The translations under genes were made by a program, and so were the position numbers. Positions 5,667-9,460 of a DNA stretch of 9,460 nucleotides are shown here, one piece after another. Within the stretch, counting starts at the first letter, position 1. Each line of letters starts with the position of its first letter. Location: the NCBI GenBank assembly GCA_021807655.1, contig JAKBCT010000028.1:1-9460 (forward strand), read 5' to 3'. The stretch comes from Actinomycetes bacterium (GTDB taxonomy: Bacteria > Actinomycetota > Acidimicrobiia > Acidimicrobiales > RAAP-2). The notes under the pieces are model-generated. The model saw nothing but the letters and a program-made list of their open reading frames with translations. It was not told where the DNA came from and searched no databases.

Positions 5667-5993
5667 ACATCCCCCCAAACGGATCAGCGACTCGCCGCTT
5701 CGATAGTGGCTGGATAGCACGCCCCCGTTAAGGGCCAACCATATAGAGCCGGGGTCTCGCGCGTGGTCTGCGAAATTGAGAGGTTTCTTTGCGTTGCGCG
5801 ATCGTCCACCCGCGACGCCGGTGCGTTTCGACGCTTCGAATACCGAGTACGAACGGGTGCCCCGTAGCCACCGCGACGGGACGAACCTGCGACGCGACAT
5901 CGGTGTTGAGGTGGGAATTGCGGCGAGTTTCTCCGTCGCACGGGCCCGCTTCGGAAAAAAAAGGGCATCCGAGTGCAGCGTTAGGCTCTCCAA
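5667..5993. other. 327-bp divergent intergenic region
   Basis: This region separates the starts of the minus-strand gene at 5666 and the plus-strand CoA-transferase at 5994. On the minus side it holds the G6 Shine-Dalgarno (5676-5671) and a possible -10, TATGGT (5743-5738). On the plus side it holds the leaderless -10 TAGGCT (5982-5987) and an A8 run (5955-5962), about 20 bp upstream of that -10 and unusual in such GC-rich DNA. Open frames cross it on both strands, but none has a credible start signal or recognisable protein, and the plus-strand one overlaps the CoA-transferase start. I see no RNA gene or intrinsic terminator. Confidence 0.55.
5982..5987 (+). promoter_or_regulatory. Leaderless -10 hexamer (TAGGCT) for the CoA-transferase gene
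   Basis: TAGGCT is followed by 6 nt and then the GTG at 5994. At this spacing the TAG of the box is also an in-frame stop, so GTG 5994 is the first usable start. No Shine-Dalgarno is present. Confidence 0.55.
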
Positions 5994-7520
5994 GTGGCTC
6001 CAGCGGACCTGTCTCGAATCCAGAATGCCTCGATTGCGCAGCGGGTGATGACCGCCGATGACGCGGCTCAGTTCATCCGGCCCGGTGACAACGTCGGCAT
6101 GAGCGGCTTCACCGGGGCCGGCTACCCCAAATCGGTACCCGGCGCTCTGGTGCGACGCGTCGAGGCCGCGGCCGCGGTCGGCGATCGGTTCGCGGTGAGC
6201 GTGTGGACCGGCGCGTCGACCGTCCCCGAACTCGACGGGGCTCTCGCCGCGGTCGACGCGATCGACCTGCGAATGCCCTACCAGTCGGATCCGGTCAGCC
6301 GCGCGAAGATCAACGCCGGGCTCGTCGACTACCTCGACCTGCACCTCTCCCACGTCGCCCAGATGGTCTGGGAGGGGGCCTTCGGTCACCTCGACGTCGC
6401 GGTCGTCGAGGTCACGGGCGTGACCGCCGACGGGGCGCTCATCCCGTCGTCGTCGGTGGGCAACAACAAGACCTGGATCGACCAGGCCGACCGCGTCATC
6501 CTCGAGGTGAACTCCTGGCAGCCCGCCGCCTTCGAGGGCATGCACGACGTCTACTACGGCACCGCGCTGCCGCCGCACCGCAAGCCGGTCCAGATCGTCT
6601 CGGCCTCGGACCGCATCGGCGGACCCCACCTCCTGTGCCCGCCGGAGAAGATCGTCGCCGTCGTCGAGACCAACGCCCCCGACCGCAACACGGTGTTCAA
6701 GCCGGTCGACGAGACCTCCCAGCTGATCGCCCAGCACCTCCTGGAGTTCCTCGCGTACGAGGTCAAGCGCGACCGCTTGCCCGCGGGTCTGTTGCCCCTG
6801 CAGTCGGGGGTCGGCAATATCGCCAACGCGGTGCTTCGTGGGCTGGACGGCGGTCCGTTCCGTCCCCTCACCGCCTACACCGAAGTGATCCAGGACGGCA
6901 TGCTCGCGCTGCTCCGCTCGGGCACGATGGACTCGATCTCGGCGACGGCCTTCTCACTGAGCGAGGAGGGTTCGGCGGACCTGCACGCCAACATCGCCGA
7001 CTATCACGACCGAATCGTGCTGCGACCCCAGGAGATCAGCAACCACCCCGAGGTGATCCGTCGCCTCGGTTGCCTGGCGATGAACGGCGCGATCGAAGCC
7101 GACATCTACGGCAACATCAACTCGACCCACGTCATGGGCACGAGCATCATGAACGGCATCGGCGGGTCGGGCGACTTCGCGCGCAACGCCTACATCGCGA
7201 TGTTCCTCACGCCCTCAACCGCCAAGGACGGCGCCATCTCCTCGATCGTGCCGATGGTGAGTCACGTGGATCACACCGAGCACGACGTGCACGTCATCAT
7301 CACCGAGCAAGGCGTCGCCGACCTGCGCGGGCTCGCGCCGCGACGGCGCGCCCAGATGATCATCGACCGCTGCGCCCACCCGGACTACCGGCCGATGCTC
7401 CAGGACTACTTCGACCGCGCCAACGCGTCGGGCGTCGGGCGCCACACCCCGCACCTGATCGAGGAGTCGCTCTCGTGGCACGCGCGCTACCTGCGTGACG
7501 GCACGATGCGGCCCCGGTAA
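5994..7520 (+). CDS. aarC: Succinyl-CoA:acetate CoA-transferase (AarC/Ach1 family)
   Basis: A complete 508-residue class I CoA-transferase, close to the usual length of about 505. It moves CoA between succinyl-CoA and acetate (acetyl-CoA plus succinate), linking acetate handling to the TCA cycle in the cytoplasm. Visible family marks are MSGFTGAGYPKSVP (36-49), GASTVPELDG (73-82), INAGLVDYLD (106-115) and SSVGNNKTW (153-161). Further along are LPLQSGVGNIANAVL (267-281), the catalytic Glu297 in YTEVIQDGM, EADIYGNINSTHVMG (368-382), the oxyanion loop GIGGSGDFARN (388-398) and ITEQGVADLRGL (436-447). Related acetyl-CoA hydrolases share the fold, but the AarC-like match runs along the whole protein, so the transferase reading is preferred. 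The GTG start follows an in-frame TAG and a leaderless -10. Third positions are almost all G or C, in sharp contrast with the exported genes to the left. It probably forms its own transcription unit, since the next gene has its own -10. Confidence 0.93.
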   Translation: MAPADLSRIQNASIAQRVMTADDAAQFIRPGDNVGMSGFTGAGYPKSVPGALVRRVEAAAAVGDRFAVSVWTGASTVPELDGALAAVDAIDLRMPYQSDPVSRAKINAGLVDYLDLHLSHVAQMVWEGAFGHLDVAVVEVTGVTADGALIPSSSVGNNKTWIDQADRVILEVNSWQPAAFEGMHDVYYGTALPPHRKPVQIVSASDRIGGPHLLCPPEKIVAVVETNAPDRNTVFKPVDETSQLIAQHLLEFLAYEVKRDRLPAGLLPLQSGVGNIANAVLRGLDGGPFRPLTAYTEVIQDGMLALLRSGTMDSISATAFSLSEEGSADLHANIADYHDRIVLRPQEISNHPEVIRRLGCLAMNGAIEADIYGNINSTHVMGTSIMNGIGGSGDFARNAYIAMFLTPSTAKDGAISSIVPMVSHVDHTEHDVHVIITEQGVADLRGLAPRRRAQMIIDRCAHPDYRPMLQDYFDRANASGVGRHTPHLIEESLSWHARYLRDGTMRPR

Positions 7521-7578
7521 GTTCGTCCACGCGGTGGTCGGCTGGCACCCGGGCTTCGTCGTGCGACGTGGCGGCGAG

Positions 7579-7584
7579 TAGATT
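7579..7584 (+). promoter_or_regulatory. Leaderless -10 hexamer (TAGATT) for the gene at 7591
   Basis: TAGATT is followed by 6 nt and then the GTG at 7591. The TAG is an in-frame stop, so no longer protein is possible. No Shine-Dalgarno precedes the GTG. Confidence 0.5.
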
Positions 7585-7590
7585 CTCGTC

Positions 7591-7779
7591 GTGGCTGAAA
7601 TCACCAACGAGACCGTGGCGTCGATCGAGATGACCCTCAGCAGCGTCGACCGCGCCCTCGAACGGCTGCGCGCCGGCACCTACCGGCAGTGCCAGGTGTG
7701 CGGTCGCGCCATCGAGGACGCCGCACTCATCGCCGACGCCCTGCTCAGTCACTGCTCGGAGCACCCCGAACTCGCCTAG
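7591..7779 (+). CDS. Small DksA/TraR-type zinc-finger protein
   Basis: A 62-residue protein with an amphipathic helix (about 7-28, 'IEMTLSSVDRALERLRAGTY') followed by a zinc-finger pattern. Cys34-x2-Cys37-Gly, 17 residues, then Cys55-x2-His58. DksA/TraR proteins have C-x2-C-x17-C-x2-C with the same 'GTYxxCxxCGxxI' lead-in, so the spacing matches exactly but the fourth ligand is His. The long coiled-coil and the Asp-Ala tip motif through which DksA works inside the RNA polymerase secondary channel are missing. It may therefore bind zinc and possibly RNA polymerase, but a DksA-like transcription role is not proven. Start GTG 7591 is forced by an in-frame TAG 12 nt upstream. It follows the CoA-transferase gene by 70 bp and converges with sodN, with only 19 bp between stops and no visible terminator hairpin. 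Confidence 0.75.
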   Translation: MAEITNETVASIEMTLSSVDRALERLRAGTYRQCQVCGRAIEDAALIADALLSHCSEHPELA

Positions 7780-7798
7780 GGCAGTTCGCAGCGACGGG

Positions 7799-8215
7799 CT
7801 ACTTCTTGGTCGCCCAGAAGATCTCGGCGATGGCGTCGATCTCGCTCAGGAGCCGGTCGGCGACGACCACGTCGTTGGTCTTCTTCGCGTCCCCGGCCGA
7901 CTTGGTCGCCATCCAGAAGAGGTCGTGGAGGTTCGGGAACTGCTTGAGGTGCTCGACCTTGAAGTAGTCGGTCCACAGCACCCAGAGGTGGTGCTTGACG
8001 AGCTCGCAGCGCTCCTCTTTGATGATCGTCGCGCGGACCTTGAAGTCGGGGTCGATCGAGGCGTTGTACTTCTCCATCGTGGCCTTGACCGACTGGGCTT
8101 CGATGCGCGCCTGGGCGGGGTCGTAGACGCCGCAGGGCAGGTCGCAGTGGGCGTAGACCGACAGCGGTGCCGTGGTGGCGTCGAGCAGGGCGTTGAGACG
8201 AGAGACGATCGACAT
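7799..8215 (-). CDS. sodN: Nickel-containing superoxide dismutase
   Basis: The 138-residue precursor carries a 22-residue propeptide ending ...PLSVYA, then the mature N-terminus HCDLPCGVYDPAQAR. This is the nickel hook: His23, Cys24 and Cys28 of the precursor become His1, Cys2 and Cys6, which bind Ni with the free amino terminus. The mature length of 116 matches known NiSOD (117 in Streptomyces). The later motifs ERCELVKHHLWVLWTDYFK and LFWMATKSAGDAKKTND are also typical. The enzyme converts superoxide to oxygen and hydrogen peroxide in the cytoplasm. Cleavage before His is essential and is presumably done by SodX, encoded divergently 87 bp away. The ATG at 8215 is chosen over an in-frame start 17 codons upstream because GAAAGG lies 6 nt before it and propeptides of this family are short. 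A possible -10, TAACCT (8275-8270), would give a leader of about 50 nt. Confidence 0.96.
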   Translation of the reverse strand: MSIVSRLNALLDATTAPLSVYAHCDLPCGVYDPAQARIEAQSVKATMEKYNASIDPDFKVRATIIKEERCELVKHHLWVLWTDYFKVEHLKQFPNLHDLFWMATKSAGDAKKTNDVVVADRLLSEIDAIAEIFWATKK

Positions 8216-8221
8216 GGTGAG

Positions 8222-8227
8222 CCTTTC
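8222..8227 (-). promoter_or_regulatory. Shine-Dalgarno sequence of sodN
   Basis: GAAAGG on the minus strand with a 6-nt spacer to ATG 8215. It decides the sodN start and shows that sodN, unlike its divergent partner sodX, is translated from a leadered mRNA. Confidence 0.6.
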
Positions 8228-8269
8228 GAGTGCTGGCACCGCGAGGGTGCGTTTCGCTGATACCAAGGC

Positions 8270-8275
8270 AGGTTA
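8270..8275 (-). promoter_or_regulatory. Possible -10 hexamer (TAACCT) of sodN
   Basis: On the minus strand TAACCT lies 54 nt upstream of the sodN ATG, giving a leader of about 47-50 nt. It is the only TANNNT match between the two divergent genes in this direction. No good -35 is visible and no clear palindromic nickel-regulator site was recognised. Confidence 0.3.
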
Positions 8276-8290
8276 GCCAGTCCGCTCGGT

Positions 8291-8296
8291 TATCGT
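8291..8296 (+). promoter_or_regulatory. Leaderless -10 hexamer (TATCGT) for sodX
   Basis: TATCGT is followed by 6 nt and then the GTG at 8303. It lies 15 bp beyond the sodN -10 candidate, so the two divergent promoters would be nearly back-to-back. Confidence 0.5.
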
Positions 8297-8302
8297 TCGC
8301 TC

Positions 8303-8629
8303 GTGACCAGGTTCGTTTCGCTGCTCCTGAGACGACTCTCGGTCGTGGGCGACTCGATGGCGCCCACCTACCGCGACGGCGAGCGGCTCACGGCGGTACG
8401 CCGGTGGCGACGGGTTCGCGTCGGCGACGTGGTGGTGGTACCCGATCCGCGAGACCCGACCCGACCCCTGCTCAAGCGCTGCGTCGCGCGAGATGGCCGG
8501 CTCCTCGACCTGCGCGGGGACAACGCCGCGGCGTCCACGGACTCGCGCGACTTCGGCCCGGTCGACGAGCGTCAGGTGCGCTGGCTCGTCGCTTCGCCAG
8601 TCGTAGGTCGCGAACAGGGCCACCGTTAG
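8303..8629 (+). CDS. sodX: Nickel-type superoxide dismutase maturation protease (S26 family)
   Basis: A 108-residue signal-peptidase-like protease. The catalytic Ser18 lies in VVGDSMAPT (14-22) and the general-base Lys58 in RPLLKRCVARDG (54-65). The S26 box RGDNAAASTDSRDFGPV (71-87) follows. It is much shorter than leader peptidase LepB and has only a weakly hydrophobic N-terminus (FVSLLLRRLSVV), in keeping with SodX, which acts on the cytoplasmic NiSOD precursor rather than on exported proteins. Its expected job is to remove the 22-residue SodN propeptide and expose the His-Cys nickel hook. GTG 8303 is the first start codon after an in-frame TGA at 8258 and sits 6 nt after a -10 hexamer. The gene is divergent from sodN and ends 10 nt before mshA, with its stop codon inside the mshA -10. 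Confidence 0.92.
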   Translation: MTRFVSLLLRRLSVVGDSMAPTYRDGERLTAVRRWRRVRVGDVVVVPDPRDPTRPLLKRCVARDGRLLDLRGDNAAASTDSRDFGPVDERQVRWLVASPVVGREQGHR

Positions 8630-8632
8630 GCT
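8627..8632 (+). promoter_or_regulatory. Leaderless -10 hexamer (TAGGCT) for mshA, overlapping the sodX stop
   Basis: TAGGCT is followed by 7 nt and then ATG 8640. Its first three bases are the TAG stop codon of sodX. The hexamer is identical to the one before the CoA-transferase gene. It suggests mshA has its own promoter despite lying only 10 nt after sodX. Confidence 0.5.
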
Positions 8633-8639
8633 GAGACCC

Positions 8640-9460
8640 ATGGCCCGACTCGCGGTTCTCTCGTATCACACGTCGCCGCTCGCCCAGCCGGGCACCGGTG
8701 ACGGCGGGGGCATGAACGTCTACGTGCGCGAACTCTCGAGCGCGCTCGCTCGCCTCGGCCACGAGGTCGACGTCTACACCCGCCGCGACGACGCGCACCT
8801 GCGCGACACGCTGCTGGTCGAGCCGGGCTTCCGCGTCCACCACGTCACCGCCGGGCCACCGACCTCGCTCGAGCGCGAGGACTTCGCGCGCTACGTCGAC
8901 GAGTTCGCCGACGGCGTGTCGGCCTCGTTTCGCTGCACCGGCGCGCCCGACGCGATCCACGCGAACTACTGGCTCAGCGCCCTGGCGGGCCACCGGTTGA
9001 AACACGAGCTCAACGTGCCACTCGTGGTGACCTTTCACACCCTCGAGCGCGTGAAGGCCGACGCCTTCGAGGCCGAGTCCGAGGTGCGTTCGACCCAGGA
9101 GGCGGCGATCGTCGCGTGCGCCGACGCGGTGCTCGCGAGTTGTGAGGTCGAGGCCGAGCAGTTCGTGCACTACTACGACGCCTCGCCGTCGCGCGTGCAC
9201 ATCGTGCCCCTCGGCGTCCAGCACGCCTTCTTCGCCCCCGGACACCGGCCCCAGGCCCGCCGGGCGTTGGGACTCGACCCCGACCGGACGCTCCTGCTGT
9301 ACGTGGGACGGCTCCAGGCGCTCAAGGGCGTCGACCTCGCCCTGGAGACCCTGATCGAGACCCGGGTGCGCGGGCGCGACGCGACCCTCGCGATCGTCGG
9401 CGGCCCGTCGGGTCCCGACGGCCGCTCGACACTCACGTACCTGCACCAGCGCGTCGCCGA
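8640..9460 (+). CDS. mshA: MshA-like family 4 glycosyltransferase, partial (cut by right edge)
   Basis: The first 273 residues are visible, with the C-terminal third missing. The start LSYHTSPLAQPGTGDGGGMNVYV (7-29) is nearly the signature of MshA, the N-acetylglucosaminyl transferase joining UDP-GlcNAc to 1L-myo-inositol 1-phosphate in the first step of mycothiol synthesis. Further GT-B marks are the acceptor-domain ANYWLSALAG (108-117), TFHTLERVK (131-139), the interdomain IVPLGVQHAFFAPG (188-201) and YVGRLQALKGVDL (221-233), then IVGGPSGPDG (252-261). In MshA the second domain binds UDP-GlcNAc through a later E-x7-E region that lies outside the window. Other actinobacterial GT4 enzymes share the N-terminal motif, and this one is less close to mycobacterial MshA in the 40-100 stretch, so another sugar acceptor remains possible. 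No signal peptide, so cytoplasmic. The ATG is 10 nt after the sodX stop and 7 nt after its own -10. Confidence 0.8.
   Translation, partial: MARLAVLSYHTSPLAQPGTGDGGGMNVYVRELSSALARLGHEVDVYTRRDDAHLRDTLLVEPGFRVHHVTAGPPTSLEREDFARYVDEFADGVSASFRCTGAPDAIHANYWLSALAGHRLKHELNVPLVVTFHTLERVKADAFEAESEVRSTQEAAIVACADAVLASCEVEAEQFVHYYDASPSRVHIVPLGVQHAFFAPGHRPQARRALGLDPDRTLLLYVGRLQALKGVDLALETLIETRVRGRDATLAIVGGPSGPDGRSTLTYLHQRVA

Noticed and set aside
5776..6048. 90-codon plus-strand frame starting with TTG at 5776
   Set aside because: It has passable third-position usage, but it overlaps the CoA-transferase promoter and start, has no start signal and resembles no family I know.
5667..6737. 470-codon minus-strand frame reaching from 6737 to 5325
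   Set aside because: Only its last 113 codons look like a protein with a Shine-Dalgarno. The rest is antisense to the CoA-transferase, whose full-length family match is unambiguous.
6203..7498. 431-codon plus-strand frame inside the CoA-transferase gene
   Set aside because: Arg/Pro-rich shadow frame caused by high GC; no motif and no start signal.
8216..8302. A Nur/Fur-type nickel-regulator box between sodN and sodX
   Set aside because: No convincing dyad of the expected type was seen, so nickel control is not claimed.
8472..9446. 324-codon minus-strand frame antisense to sodX and mshA
   Set aside because: Shadow of two genes with clear family signatures; composition is biased and no start signal was seen.
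1..9460. tRNA, rRNA, CRISPR array or prophage/defence genes
   Set aside because: No tRNA-like cloverleaf, rRNA segment, regular short repeats or defence-domain motifs were recognised on either strand.

Overview
The window is high-GC DNA that reads as an actinobacterium, probably a deep-branching lineage such as Acidimicrobiia. The evidence is a nickel superoxide dismutase with its maturation protease, a glycosyltransferase very like MshA (mycothiol synthesis), strong G/C preference at third codon positions in the right half, GTG starts, and a repeated leaderless promoter/start layout. The lineage is an inference. Nothing here amounts to a clearly new defence, mobile or biosynthetic system.

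Left part (1-3.7 kb): a low-confidence CDS end runs off the left edge. It is followed by a decayed N-terminal remnant of an IS3-type OrfA transposase. Then come three exported proteins of unknown role: a six-repeat beta-propeller-like protein (325-1239, +), a larger Asp-box (BNR/sialidase-like) protein (1402-2667, -), and a secreted four-cysteine protein with LolA/LprG-like features (2826-3620, +). The last two are divergent, and the 158 bp between them carries a repeated 11-mer plus an inverted repeat over a promoter. Third-position GC looks lower here than further right, which fits an accessory or fast-evolving region. A possible 32-residue ORF lies at 3601-3699 (-).

Middle (3.86-5.67 kb): a minus-strand pair, a small soluble protein of unknown function (5325-5666) followed by a 12-helix major facilitator exporter (3862-5220). 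A 17-bp palindrome sits between them. The next 327 bp hold no convincing gene but contain the start signals for both flanking genes.

Right part (5.99-9.46 kb): conserved housekeeping and stress genes. These are a succinyl-CoA:acetate CoA-transferase of the AarC type (5994-7520, +), a 62-residue DksA/TraR-type zinc-finger protein (7591-7779, +), Ni-superoxide dismutase sodN (7799-8215, -), its divergently encoded maturation protease sodX (8303-8629, +), and the first 273 codons of an MshA-like glycosyltransferase (8640 to the edge, +). sodN, sodX and mshA make a redox-protection neighbourhood: superoxide removal, maturation of that enzyme, and probably the first step of mycothiol synthesis.

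The most striking regulatory signal is that all six well-supported plus-strand genes have a TANNNT -10 hexamer ending 6 or 7 nt before the start codon and no Shine-Dalgarno sequence. That is the signature of leaderless mRNAs. Three of the four well-supported minus-strand genes have recognisable Shine-Dalgarno sequences instead.
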